Shown one piece after another: positions 1 through 7,516 of a stretch of 62,279 nt of DNA. A program made the position numbers and the translations under genes. Source of the stretch: a virus; IMG/VR virus record IMGVR_UViG_3300032116_000190, positions 1 to 62,279 of that record. One strand, given 5' to 3'. The notes under the pieces were generated by a model. The model searched no databases, had not been told where the DNA came from, and saw only the letters and a list, made by a program, of their open reading frames with translations. Within the stretch, counting starts at the first letter, position 1; each line of letters begins with the position of its first letter.

Positions 1-2
1 GT

Positions 3-1865
3 GCAAACTCAGGCATTAAGTTCCCAGATGGTAGCATTCAAACTACTGCTGCTGGAAATGGTGGATTACCATTATCAAATGGCAACAGCATCATTAATAT
101 TGCTACACTAGATGGTAACATCACACTTGATGCTAATGGCAATACTTTTACATTTGGTACTGACGGTAATCTCACTATTCCAAGCAACTTAGTAATTGGT
201 GCGAACGGGGCCGGCGGATCAAGCATCTATCAATTTGATGCACCTCTTCAAGTTTTAGGAGAAGGTGCTAACAGCGCATTGATAGTGGGCTGGACCGCAA
301 ATAGTAGTGGACCAGAAAATGTGGCAGCTATTGCCTTCAATAATCCATTAGGCAATGGTGCTGGTAATCTAGTCATAGGAGTCGGCAATAACGCAACTAC
401 GGTTAATTATTGGAACTTTGACAACACGGGTAACTTAATATTGCCAGGCAATGGTTATATTAGTAACCCAATCAACAGTTCACTGGATCCATTAAATCCA
501 AATGTCAGTACGATGATCTTTACACCAGACTCTGGCTATAGTTCACAGTCATTAGTGCTTGACCCAACTGCTCCTGGACATATTCACTTACGAGCACCGG
601 GCGCAAACATTGACGAACCATATGCTAATATATTCTTAGGTGGTGAAGATTCAAGTTTTGAAGTAGGTTATTATAACGGTAGTGCTCCTAACTTATACAT
701 TCACAGTGGTGGCAACACTTGGACATTTAGTAATGACGGAACTACAACGTTCCCTACAGGTAATATAACTTCTAACACATCATTGCAATTCACTACAACA
801 TTTGCCAATGTTAAAACAGTAGAATATCAAACAGCAGGTGTATGGGATCTATATGTTGAAGATAGTATCACAGGATCTAATACCGCGGCTTCTCGTCTAA
901 ACGTATCTTTCAAAGATAATCTAATAGATAAGCCTCAAGTCTACATTGAAAACACAAAAGAAAGTGATGGCATAGCCCTTCGTTGGACATTTGACGAAAA
1001 TGGTAACTTGAACTTCCCACGTGATGTAGCAGGCAACACTGATCCTTTCTTAACTATCAGTGGTGGGGCAAGCCCAAGAATCTTGTCAGAAGATGTTAGT
1101 TTAGCAGGTCCTGCTAATCTTGAGATTACGGCTCTTAATACTATATTCACCGGCTCTAGTGGTAGCGCAATCAAGATTTACCCTGATGATGGTGAAGTTG
1201 CGTCTGATGGTAATCTTCAGATTTGGTCTAACGTAGTCGGCAATACTCAATATAGTTGGACGTTTGATACTGATGGTAACTTGACACTACCTGGAAATAT
1301 ATCGCTTTCAACAGCAAATGGTATTATTGATTCTACTAGTAACCTAGAGATTTACTCAGGAACCGATGGCAATAACGGTGCATACCTAGCACTTGGCTCC
1401 GGTAGTGGAAATATCGGCGGAGACATTTCAATAATCTCAGGTGAAGGCACTGTCACTACTGGAGGAAACATAATTCTTCAAGGTGGTATTGGCAACACTA
1501 AGGGCGGCAACGCTACACTTCAAGGCGGATCCGGTCTTGGTGCCGGGGGCAACGGCGGAGATGTTGAGATTGTCGGTGGTATCGCAAACGTAGGAGGATT
1601 AAGCGGAAACATCACTCTTTATTCAGGAGTGAATCAGTGGAAGTTTGACAATTCTGGAAATCTAACTATACCATCTAATACAGTAAAGATCAACTTCGCT
1701 AACGGTAGTCCTGCTTTTGCTAACTTAGTACAATGGACTACTGCTCCTGTAGCAAATACAAGCGCAGGAACAGCAGGACAAGCTGCATATGATAGTGGTG
1801 GAAATCTCTATGTATGCGTGTCTACGAACACTTGGGCTAAGTTCTCAGGAACAACTAGCTGGTAA
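3..1865 (+). CDS. Tail-fibre-like structural protein (5' partial)
   Basis: The frame is open from base 3, so the true start lies left of the window; about 620 residues are visible. It is a low-complexity beta-rich protein with many repeats of the form W-x-F-D/N-x-x-G-N-L-x-x-P, and near its visible start the phrase FPDGSIQTTA that recurs in phage fibre and adhesin proteins. A Gly/Asn-rich block lies near residues 450-530 and the protein ends GTTSW. It is one of few rightward genes here and ends in a strong terminator. It is probably a virion adhesin; receptor and position on the virion cannot be inferred. Confidence 0.75.
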   Translation, partial: ANSGIKFPDGSIQTTAAGNGGLPLSNGNSIINIATLDGNITLDANGNTFTFGTDGNLTIPSNLVIGANGAGGSSIYQFDAPLQVLGEGANSALIVGWTANSSGPENVAAIAFNNPLGNGAGNLVIGVGNNATTVNYWNFDNTGNLILPGNGYISNPINSSLDPLNPNVSTMIFTPDSGYSSQSLVLDPTAPGHIHLRAPGANIDEPYANIFLGGEDSSFEVGYYNGSAPNLYIHSGGNTWTFSNDGTTTFPTGNITSNTSLQFTTTFANVKTVEYQTAGVWDLYVEDSITGSNTAASRLNVSFKDNLIDKPQVYIENTKESDGIALRWTFDENGNLNFPRDVAGNTDPFLTISGGASPRILSEDVSLAGPANLEITALNTIFTGSSGSAIKIYPDDGEVASDGNLQIWSNVVGNTQYSWTFDTDGNLTLPGNISLSTANGIIDSTSNLEIYSGTDGNNGAYLALGSGSGNIGGDISIISGEGTVTTGGNIILQGGIGNTKGGNATLQGGSGLGAGGNGGDVEIVGGIANVGGLSGNITLYSGVNQWKFDNSGNLTIPSNTVKINFANGSPAFANLVQWTTAPVANTSAGTAGQAAYDSGGNLYVCVSTNTWAKFSGTTSW

Positions 1866-1868
1866 TAA

Positions 1869-1895
1869 GAAAGCCCCTTTCGGGGCTTTCTTTTT
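1869..1895. terminator. Bidirectional Rho-independent terminator
   Basis: A 9-bp GC-rich stem (GAAAGCCCC pairing with GGGGCTTTC) with a four-base loop is followed by TTTTT on the + strand. It separates the fibre gene from the convergent leftward gene, whose stop codon shares the T run. Confidence 0.9.
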
Positions 1896-2097
1896 AGCTA
1901 TCACGGGGAAGTGATTCTACTTCAAGTAGAAGTGCCTGAACTTCATCAAGGTCCTTGCACATTAGCTTGACTGAACACCAATCATCTTTCTTGTCACGAC
2001 CGTTTGCTTCAACCATGTATGCGTTGTCATAGAAATAGACGTTGACGCATTCACCAACCTTAGCAAGCTTGTCGCCAATCTTCTTAGCCTTAGCCAT
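1894..2097 (-). CDS. Small hypothetical protein (67 aa)
   Basis: A lysine-rich N terminus (MAKAKKIGDKL) precedes a short alpha/beta sequence. The start overlaps the 3' end of the upstream gene by eight bases, so the pair is probably translationally coupled. I do not recognise a family. The stop codon lies in the T run of the flanking terminator. Confidence 0.7.
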   Translation of the reverse strand: MAKAKKIGDKLAKVGECVNVYFYDNAYMVEANGRDKKDDWCSVKLMCKDLDEVQALLLEVESLPRDS

Positions 2098-2452
2098 TTA
2101 CTGCCTCCAAAATGTCATTAACAGAAACGTCCTTGCGCGGACGATTCTTAATTGCGTCAAGAGAAATGTTCTTCTTGACCTTTACTTCACCCTTACGTGC
2201 TTCCTTTTCCTTGTCAGCAAGAGTATCAAGAATCGTTGCCTGATCATCCTCAGACGAAAACTCACGACAAGTAAGCATATACTTGAGAGCATCAATCTTG
2301 GTCATTTCCTCAGGAAGTTCAATAAAGTCAATACGGCTTGCGCCGCCCTTACTAAACTGCTTGACACGGCGGACCATGTCATGCGTAAAACGAACCTTAA
2401 CGTTACCGTTGTGTTCGGTAATGCCGACAACCTTAAAAGTTTGTGAAGTCAT
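2090..2452 (-). CDS. Conserved phage hypothetical protein (120 aa)
   Basis: I chose the start MTSQTFKVV because GGAG sits six bases upstream. An in-frame ATG 12 bases earlier would place that Shine-Dalgarno sequence inside the gene. The protein is charged with a helical C-terminal half and has no recognisable catalytic motif. A consensus early promoter lies about 60 bp upstream. Function unknown. Confidence 0.7.
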   Translation of the reverse strand: MTSQTFKVVGITEHNGNVKVRFTHDMVRRVKQFSKGGASRIDFIELPEEMTKIDALKYMLTCREFSSEDDQATILDTLADKEKEARKGEVKVKKNISLDAIKNRPRKDVSVNDILEAVNG

Positions 2453-2505
2453 ATTATTCTCCATAAAAAGAGTTAGTTAAAAGTTGTGTACAATTACACA
2501 TTATT

Positions 2506-2534
2506 GTTATAACAGGTATGGGCACCCATGTCAA
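2506..2534 (-). promoter_or_regulatory. Early sigma70-type promoter
   Basis: TTGACA, 17-bp spacer containing GCCCA, then TATAAC. It reads leftward into the gene starting at 2452. Confidence 0.8.
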
Positions 2535-2557
2535 TTGACATAGTGCCCAAAACACTT

Positions 2558-2707
2558 TTAGCGAATGAGATTCGCACCTTCTGAAATCAACTGCCTGCCA
2601 TAGAGTGCCTTAGCAAGTTCAATTGCTCGGAAGTTATTTTCTGCCTGTAGTTCTACCCGCATGGGCATACCGGACGAATTCTTAATCATAACCCAAAAAG
2701 TATGCAT
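2558..2707 (-). CDS. Small hypothetical protein (49 aa)
   Basis: The start at 2707 (MHTFWVMIKN) is preceded by AAGG seven bases upstream. The longer frame has no ribosome site and would overlap the upstream gene. The sequence has the look of short phage early proteins (RAIELAKALYG helix). Function unknown. Confidence 0.6.
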   Translation of the reverse strand: MHTFWVMIKNSSGMPMRVELQAENNFRAIELAKALYGRQLISEGANLIR

Positions 2708-2720
2708 TAGTTTACCTTTC

Positions 2721-3134
2721 TTACTTAGTAACAATGTAGGGCTTATTCCACTTGCCCACGTTAATGTCAATGTAGTGACTGACATGGAAGTAGTCAGTCA
2801 TAGAATCCGAATGATCAAAGAACTTCGGGCCCTTCATCGCAGCAATGACTTCTGCGAGGAACTTCTTAGCCTTACCAGTGAAATGTTCATCAGTCCAGTA
2901 AGGATTAACCTGAATATAGCCGTCAGCTTTGTAACCCTGACGAAGATCACCTGCGTTACGCTGATCAACAACATCGTTATAATTCTTGATGAAGTCAATC
3001 TTGCCTGACTTGATATTGAGAACGAGAGTAGAATGATTGCTAACAGCAAGCGAACCCTTAACGCCATACTTATTAAGAATGGACTTGATTGCGGGAGCGA
3101 GTTCTGCCTTCATCTGCTGCGAAACGTAAGCCAT
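2721..3134 (-). CDS. Conserved phage protein, LPD29-like (137 aa)
   Basis: The N-terminal pattern (ELAPAIKSILNKYGVKGSLAV, then an STLVLNIKSG strand and IDFI) resembles the large-polyvalent-protein-associated domain 29 that occurs as a stand-alone small protein in many phages. The C-terminal part carries a D-H-S-D-S-x-x-D-Y-F segment. No catalytic site is evident. AAAGGG precedes the ATG and a consensus promoter sits just upstream. The family assignment is from memory. Confidence 0.6.
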   Translation of the reverse strand: MAYVSQQMKAELAPAIKSILNKYGVKGSLAVSNHSTLVLNIKSGKIDFIKNYNDVVDQRNAGDLRQGYKADGYIQVNPYWTDEHFTGKAKKFLAEVIAAMKGPKFFDHSDSMTDYFHVSHYIDINVGKWNKPYIVTK

Positions 3135-3166
3135 TTTGTAAACCCTTTCTTCGTTCTTGATATACT

Positions 3167-3195
3167 CTTATAACAAGTTTGGGCACCTTTGTCAA
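3167..3195 (-). promoter_or_regulatory. Early sigma70-type promoter
   Basis: TTGACA, 17-bp spacer with GCCCA, TATAAG. It drives the gene starting at 3134. Confidence 0.8.
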
Positions 3196-3224
3196 CCAAA
3201 AAGTGACCTTTTTGCAAAATATTT

Positions 3225-3539
3225 TTAGCCGGGATAGCGAGTAGGCTTACGAACGATCTTACCATTTTCATAGATTTCTAGATCGTAGTTATCATCTTCG
3301 GGGTCAGCAGTCTCGCTGAACCACCCACCGCCCTTGCGGAAAGAACGGAGCCAAAGCTTAGCACCATGCTTAGTCCAAAACCACTGACTACGATTTTCAC
3401 CGTAATAGAGATAATCTCGGATGTTACGAGCGCCCTTCTGATAACCGATGAAGTTAATAACTAGAGCGATAATCAGTGCGCTAATTGCTAGAGCAACAAT
3501 ACCCGAAACAATCATACCAACGATAGTGAAAAACGCCAT
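3225..3539 (-). CDS. Membrane-anchored hypothetical protein (104 aa)
   Basis: One long hydrophobic segment (about residues 4-33) is followed by a basic, aromatic soluble tail (residues 45-104, Trp-rich). This is a single-pass inner-membrane topology. It has its own early promoter and ribosome site. Function unknown. Confidence 0.7.
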   Translation of the reverse strand: MAFFTIVGMIVSGIVALAISALIIALVINFIGYQKGARNIRDYLYYGENRSQWFWTKHGAKLWLRSFRKGGGWFSETADPEDDNYDLEIYENGKIVRKPTRYPG

Positions 3540-3564
3540 AACATTATCTCCTTGCTATACATTC

Positions 3565-3593
3565 TTTATAGCAAAATGGGCAAACAATGTCAA
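3565..3593 (-). promoter_or_regulatory. Early sigma70-type promoter
   Basis: TTGACA, 17-bp spacer TTGTTTGCCCATTTTGC, TATAAA. The spacer is identical to that of the promoter at 18903-18931. Confidence 0.85.
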
Positions 3594-3611
3594 CCAAAAA
3601 GATGCCAGCCA

Positions 3612-3647
3612 CAAAAAAAGGTAGAGTCGGTTAAGACCCTACCTTTC
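3612..3647 (-). terminator. Rho-independent terminator after the endolysin
   Basis: On the minus strand a stem AAAGGTAG/CTACCTTT with a small internal mismatch is followed by seven T. It lies just past the stop of the SleB-type gene. Confidence 0.8.
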
Positions 3648-3650
3648 TTA

Positions 3651-4325
3651 TTAAGCTCGTTCGTAGAAGATATGAGCACCGATTCTAACGAGTCGGTCTA
3701 CATTTCTCCAATTTGGACTCACATAGGTTGCATGATAATACACTGCATCCTCTAGTCCCTTTACCCTAAAGCCGTGAGTTAGTGCTTCTCGGGCTATTTC
3801 TCTGCTTTCTCTCCATGCTTCACTTGAGCGCGGAGTAGTCCACCGAATGCTACGATTATTGGCCCAGGAGAATTGATAAGGTTCAAATACGACACCGCAA
3901 ATAGTGTCTCTCCAAAGAGGGTGCTTCATTCTATTGATAGTTACCTGAGCAACAGCAAACTTACCTAAACGACTTTGATTACCAGCTTCATGATAAATGT
4001 TCTTTGCCATGCAGAACATATCCTCTTCTGTATATCTAATCTTATCAGGCGTGTCAACAATGGATAGAAACTTAGCATTTCTCCATTCTTCCATAAATCT
4101 CTGTTGTGGGGTTTGTATAGGTTCCTGCTTAGGACGTTCAATCTGCGTAGCTGCTTGATCTACTTGTGTAGTTTGTGTAGCCTCTTGCGCCTTTGCGCTA
4201 GGCATTAAACTAGCAGGGGTATATGTGTTAATAAATTGCCAAATGAAAATTACAGAAAGTGCGGCAATTAGAACTTTCCAAGTTTTTGCTACGTCTATGG
4301 TAGCGTTAGATTGAGAATATAACAT
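3651..4325 (-). CDS. SleB-type cell-wall hydrolase (endolysin)
   Basis: Residues 14-33 form a hydrophobic N-terminal segment compatible with a signal anchor. A Gln/Thr/Pro linker follows (45-75). The C-terminal 125 residues match the Hydrolase_2/SleB fold: MAKNIYHEAG with Glu113, then AVAQVTINRMKHP and CGVVFEPYQFSW. This family cleaves peptidoglycan. As the only wall hydrolase in the window, with a membrane anchor, it is the best endolysin candidate. Holin-like small membrane proteins occur nearby but none is assignable. Confidence 0.85.
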   Translation of the reverse strand: MLYSQSNATIDVAKTWKVLIAALSVIFIWQFINTYTPASLMPSAKAQEATQTTQVDQAATQIERPKQEPIQTPQQRFMEEWRNAKFLSIVDTPDKIRYTEEDMFCMAKNIYHEAGNQSRLGKFAVAQVTINRMKHPLWRDTICGVVFEPYQFSWANNRSIRWTTPRSSEAWRESREIAREALTHGFRVKGLEDAVYYHATYVSPNWRNVDRLVRIGAHIFYERA

Positions 4326-4504
4326 TATTTTTCCTTAATTGGGCCGCTTTATGATACAATAGGCATGTTGTCTAGTCCTTCTTACGGGACACCTTATCTA
4401 TCTACTAAAGTAGCACTTCCAATAGTGTTAAAATAGGATGACCCTATCAATGATAGGGTCATGCATGTCCTACGTGAACACTATGTGGCAATTAACTGAA
4501 ATAA

Positions 4505-4669
4505 TCAGTCAATGTAAGCTTGACTTTCTCTCTTTTGATGTTTGGACTTACGCTTGTATGCAGTCTTAAGTTTGACTGCTTTAGGCTTAAAGGGAGTACC
4601 ATGAGCATAAAACTCTAAGGCTCTCGTCTTTTTACGTCCTAGTGTGATATGTAAAATTTCGCTTTTCAT
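4505..4669 (-). CDS. Small basic protein (54 aa)
   Basis: The sequence begins MKSEILHITLGRKK and contains a P-F-K-P-K-x-V-K segment followed by a Tyr/Lys/Arg tail, a pattern seen in short conserved phage proteins. No ribosome site is visible; the -10 (TAGTGT) lies about six bases before the ATG, so the mRNA is probably leaderless. Function unknown. Confidence 0.6.
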   Translation of the reverse strand: MKSEILHITLGRKKTRALEFYAHGTPFKPKAVKLKTAYKRKSKHQKRESQAYID

Positions 4670-4675
4670 AATATC

Positions 4676-4704
4676 ACACTACATCAAAACAGCTTGAATG
4701 TCAA
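4676..4704 (-). promoter_or_regulatory. Early promoter with almost no leader
   Basis: TTGACA, 17-bp spacer, TAGTGT. The predicted +1 coincides with the ATG at 4669. Confidence 0.65.
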
Positions 4705-4828
4705 GCCCTCTGTCAGAATTCTCACAACTGACATATATACTTAGCCCCTAAGGGCTGGTATAAAATACTTATATTACGGTTTTAGTCGTCACTCATCGTG
4801 AAAGACACACGCCCTGTCGTTTTCCAGG

Positions 4829-4836
4829 AATAAATA
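4829..4836 (+). promoter_or_regulatory. T4-type late promoter of the GIY-YIG gene
   Basis: AATAAATA, about 64 bases before the ATG of the broken homing endonuclease. The HNH gene at 37497 has GATAAATA at a matching distance. Confidence 0.5.
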
Positions 4837-4899
4837 ATAGTGTAGTCCGCGAGTCTCTAACCTCTCCGACTACTCTAACGCTTACGAGGAGCATCAGCT

Positions 4900-5340
4900 A
4901 TGACTATTTACTTATACAAAAAAACTCACAATGTAACTGGATTACAATATTTAGGCAAGACAACTCGCAATCCTTTTACGTATAAAGGATCGGGTGTTTA
5001 TTAGTCTAAACATATAAAAAAGCACGGATATGATGTTACCACCGTTATATTAAAAGAATGTGAAACCAACGAAGAGGTCAAAAAATGGGGCCTTTACTAT
5101 AGTAATCTGTGGAATGTAGTAGAAAACAAGCTGTGGGCAAACTTAATACCGGAATCTGGGGAGGGCAGCGACGGTTCCATTAATATCATAAAAGATGAAA
5201 CTATTCTCGGAATTAAGAATATGCTTGATAGAAGAAAAAATAGACATGCAATTAATCAAGCCAAATTTTCTGCTAAGCGATCTACGAAGGGCTCTAAAAA
5301 ACGAGAACTCTTGAGGAGTAAGCTTACTCGCCGTCAATAA
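4900..5340 (+). pseudogene. GIY-YIG homing endonuclease interrupted by an amber codon
   Basis: The frame begins MTIYLYKKTHNVTGLQYLGK, the GIY-YIG-like start of phage Seg-type endonucleases, and continues to KGSGVY. Codon 35 (5002-5004) is TAG where family members usually have Trp (TGG to TAG is one change). The remaining 112 codons are open and still look like the family (HIKKHGYDVTTVIL, WGLYYSNLWNVVE, NLIPESGEGS). The gene is preceded by GAGGAGCATCAGCT, shared with the HNH gene at 37497. Its 3' end overlaps the convergent gene by 17 bases. It is either a young pseudogene or a gene needing amber readthrough. Confidence 0.8.
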
Positions 5341-5641
5341 CAAATTCTACCCGCTTTACCGACGATAGAGTGAAGCTGCGCCAGCCCTGTGCGTCAAGAT
5401 CATACACAGAAAGAACACTGTCATTCTGCTTACGAGGGGCCTTGTCTTCCTTGATTTCAACAACAGGAAGCATATCACCACGAAGGGTGCAGTTCATTAC
5501 ACGTTCGGTACCATCCTTCTTAGTGAAGGTGATAGTAGCTGGCTGCACAGTGAGTACACCCTTGAGCCAGCCACGAAACACTTCAATGTCATTATCAAGA
5601 GTGTGCTGATCGGGTTCATAAACGTTCATATTTTCAACCAT
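5324..5641 (-). CDS. SH3-barrel WYL_2/DUF2693-like protein (105 aa)
   Basis: The core pattern L-K-G-V-L-T-V-Q-P-A-T-I-T-F-T-K-K-D-G-T then R-V-M-N-C-T-L matches the small SH3-barrel family (DUF2693, WYL_2) common in T4-like phages, thought to bind nucleic acid. AAGGATAAG precedes the chosen ATG. The start overlaps the upstream 51-aa membrane gene. Exact role unknown. Confidence 0.7.
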   Translation of the reverse strand: MVENMNVYEPDQHTLDNDIEVFRGWLKGVLTVQPATITFTKKDGTERVMNCTLRGDMLPVVEIKEDKAPRKQNDSVLSVYDLDAQGWRSFTLSSVKRVEFVIDGE

Positions 5642-5781
5642 TTTCTTATCCTTGTTACTGATTCACTAAATGTAATATAACACAAAATTGCTATCCAGTA
5701 AAGACTGAATATAACCAAACCAACTAGCCATAGTAGCGAAACTAATGCCAAAATCAGAATAGTTTCTAACTTAGATATCAT
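5626..5781 (-). CDS. Small single-pass membrane protein (51 aa)
   Basis: Residues 6-37 are strongly hydrophobic and a basic tail (TRIRKWLKI) follows. Its ATG overlaps the stop of the upstream gene (ATGA) and its end overlaps the start of the downstream gene, so all three are probably co-translated. Function unknown. Confidence 0.6.
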   Translation of the reverse strand: MISKLETILILALVSLLWLVGLVIFSLYWIAILCYITFSESVTRIRKWLKI

Positions 5782-6017
5782 GTTCCGCGTGTCAACAAAT
5801 AGACAGTTAGATCCGAACCGTCTAACTTAGTAGTATCAGATGGGTACTTATTGGTAGTAGGTCTCCAATCTTTGCCAGTCGTGACTCTAACCATCTTTTG
5901 ATTAAGCTTGTCAATTTTGCCAATCTTAAGTTGGTTAGAGTCTGGATAGGCAACATAATCACCTACGTTGAGAATGCGACCCAAAAGGTCCTTGTGTTCC
6001 GGAAGCGGTTTAGGCAT
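5778..6017 (-). CDS. Small SH3/KOW-like protein (79 aa)
   Basis: The stretch VGDYVAYPDSNQLKIGKI followed by VRVTTG suggests a small beta barrel similar to short proteins in other T4-like phages. It lies two bases from the next upstream gene, within one operon. Function unknown. Confidence 0.6.
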   Translation of the reverse strand: MPKPLPEHKDLLGRILNVGDYVAYPDSNQLKIGKIDKLNQKMVRVTTGKDWRPTTNKYPSDTTKLDGSDLTVYLLTRGT

Positions 6018-6018
6018 G

Positions 6019-6279
6019 TTACTTCTTCAACGTTTCCCAAGTACGCTTTTTGTTTATATCCTTTTCCCGATGCTTAACTCCAAGCTTATATGGGAGATAG
6101 AATGGGGCGGCAACAATACCTACTATGAGAATCAAAGGCCAAATTAGGGATGCTATAAAAGCAGTAAACATTATCATTGGCCTATCATCCTCATTAGGAT
6201 GAGTTTGTCTTCCGATAAGGTATAACAAACCAGAAAAAATAAGGATGGCAATAACTAGCCAAAGCACAAACATATTCAT
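6019..6279 (-). CDS. Two-pass membrane protein (86 aa)
   Basis: There are hydrophobic segments at about residues 4-22 and 36-60, separated by a polar loop (RQTHPNEDDRP), then a basic cytoplasmic tail. The start overlaps the preceding stop (TAATG). Function unknown; a holin or anti-holin role is conceivable but unsupported. Confidence 0.6.
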   Translation of the reverse strand: MNMFVLWLVIAILIFSGLLYLIGRQTHPNEDDRPMIMFTAFIASLIWPLILIVGIVAAPFYLPYKLGVKHREKDINKKRTWETLKK

Positions 6280-6620
6280 TATACCCTCGGTCCTCTAGGC
6301 ATAGTAGGCTTGCGAATCTTTAGAATCTTGCGATCTTCTTCACTAAGACGGTCCCACGCATTCTTCTTGATTTCGTAGATTCTCCAAGCTTCTCTACGCT
6401 TCTCAACAGTAGCATTAGCTTGCTTTACAATCTTGCCCCACCAGTTACGGCTTTCATCATCACGAAGGAACAAGAAGGTAGCATGACCTGACTTAACTAG
6501 TGCAACCATAGTCTTACGCAGAATACGTTCATTTTGGTTGACATAGTTCTTCTTGTCAGTGTTACGAAGGATTTCTTCATAAACTTCGGGAGCAATCTGT
6601 AGTTCAGTATCTTCGTTCAT
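6279..6620 (-). CDS. Hypothetical protein (113 aa)
   Basis: Largely helical and charged, Trp-rich (NWWGKI, AWRIYEIKKNAWDRL). It overlaps both neighbours by a few bases. No family recognised. Confidence 0.6.
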   Translation of the reverse strand: MNEDTELQIAPEVYEEILRNTDKKNYVNQNERILRKTMVALVKSGHATFLFLRDDESRNWWGKIVKQANATVEKRREAWRIYEIKKNAWDRLSEEDRKILKIRKPTMPRGPRV

Positions 6621-7039
6621 CGCTTTGTAACCTTTCTAGGCTTCTTAACAAGACCAAATGCTTCAAGCTCCTCAGGAGTAAGCTTGGTCATAACCTCTTC
6701 ACGCTTAGCCTGTTCAATGGCTCGCTTTTCAGCAAGCTTTGCCTGCCGCTGGCGTTCTCTTTCTCTCGCCTGTTCAGCACGAATCTTTTCAGATTGGATT
6801 TGGTTCCAGTAGGTACGCACTTGCTTGTTCTTAGTGAGCAAGGTGTCAAATTCAACGCCCTTAGAGTATGCTTCAAGAACCGCAGTAGCGACTTCATCAC
6901 CGCGGGTATCCTTGTAGTAACCTCTAGAATATGAATAACCCATGTCTTTTGCCTCATCTATCCAAATACTATCCACAGATTTTCCATAGATACGCTGGGC
7001 GAAAATCTGTTTAATCCAACCGTAATCATCATCGTTCAT
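6617..7039 (-). CDS. Hypothetical coiled-coil protein (140 aa)
   Basis: I chose the start MNDDDYGWIKQIF because the promoter hexamers lie just upstream of it; a longer frame would begin inside the -35. Residues 85-120 form an Arg/Glu/Gln-rich coiled coil and the C terminus is basic. The -10 TATAGT is about seven bases before the ATG, so the transcript is probably leaderless. Function unknown. Confidence 0.65.
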   Translation of the reverse strand: MNDDDYGWIKQIFAQRIYGKSVDSIWIDEAKDMGYSYSRGYYKDTRGDEVATAVLEAYSKGVEFDTLLTKNKQVRTYWNQIQSEKIRAEQARERERQRQAKLAEKRAIEQAKREEVMTKLTPEELEAFGLVKKPRKVTKR

Positions 7040-7046
7040 AAGATTC

Positions 7047-7075
7047 ACTATACTATAGTAGGGGAGTGGTGTCAA
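7047..7075 (-). promoter_or_regulatory. Early promoter, leaderless type
   Basis: TTGACA, 17-bp spacer, TATAGT; the gene start follows within about seven bases. Confidence 0.75.
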
Positions 7076-7079
7076 CCGT

Positions 7080-7508
7080 TTATTGCAGTATGTTAGCCAA
7101 AAGTTGCTGTTCTCTGCTGGTTACGTCAAGTTCCCAAGGAAGCCGGGTATACTCTTTGTATGACATTTTAGATTGATTCAGCTTGTACGTCTTTCCTTCC
7201 CATACACAGTCGCCAAATCTCGTTACTGACAGTCTACCCTCGTGTATCTGATTCAAGTGCAGTAACTCGTGTACTAGTGGATATATCAGTTCTTTAGTAG
7301 ATAGCTGTAGGTTGATACGGACCTTGCTTTCCTTATTGAATGTCAGTGTGGACTCACCATACGCATTGTGACCCAAATCTACAAACTCAACTATGATATT
7401 ATTTGGCAGGGAAATATATAAAGAGGCAGCCTGACACAAAGAAGTAGCAACTTTGGCTTTCTCTATGTCAGGCTGTTGGTATTTGGGAAATCTAACAGTA
7501 ACGCTCAT
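7080..7508 (-). CDS. Putative zinc metallopeptidase with HExxH (142 aa)
   Basis: The motif LVHELLHLNQIHEGRL (about residues 78-93) has the HExxH arrangement of zinc peptidases. The rest is too diverged for a named family. The ATG is preceded by TTAAATAGTTGA, a late-promoter-like hexamer six bases away with no Shine-Dalgarno. The target, phage or host, cannot be inferred. Confidence 0.6.
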   Translation of the reverse strand: MSVTVRFPKYQQPDIEKAKVATSLCQAASLYISLPNNIIVEFVDLGHNAYGESTLTFNKESKVRINLQLSTKELIYPLVHELLHLNQIHEGRLSVTRFGDCVWEGKTYKLNQSKMSYKEYTRLPWELDVTSREQQLLANILQ

Positions 7509-7516
7509 TCAACTAT

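Noticed and set aside
941-1174. Antisense frames within the fibre gene
   Set aside because: They are shadows of the repetitive Gly/Asn codons and have no start signals.
4440-4465. Perfect 11-base inverted repeat TGACCCTATCA/TGATAGGGTCA as an operator or terminator
   Set aside because: No T run on either strand and no partner copy elsewhere, so no function could be supported.
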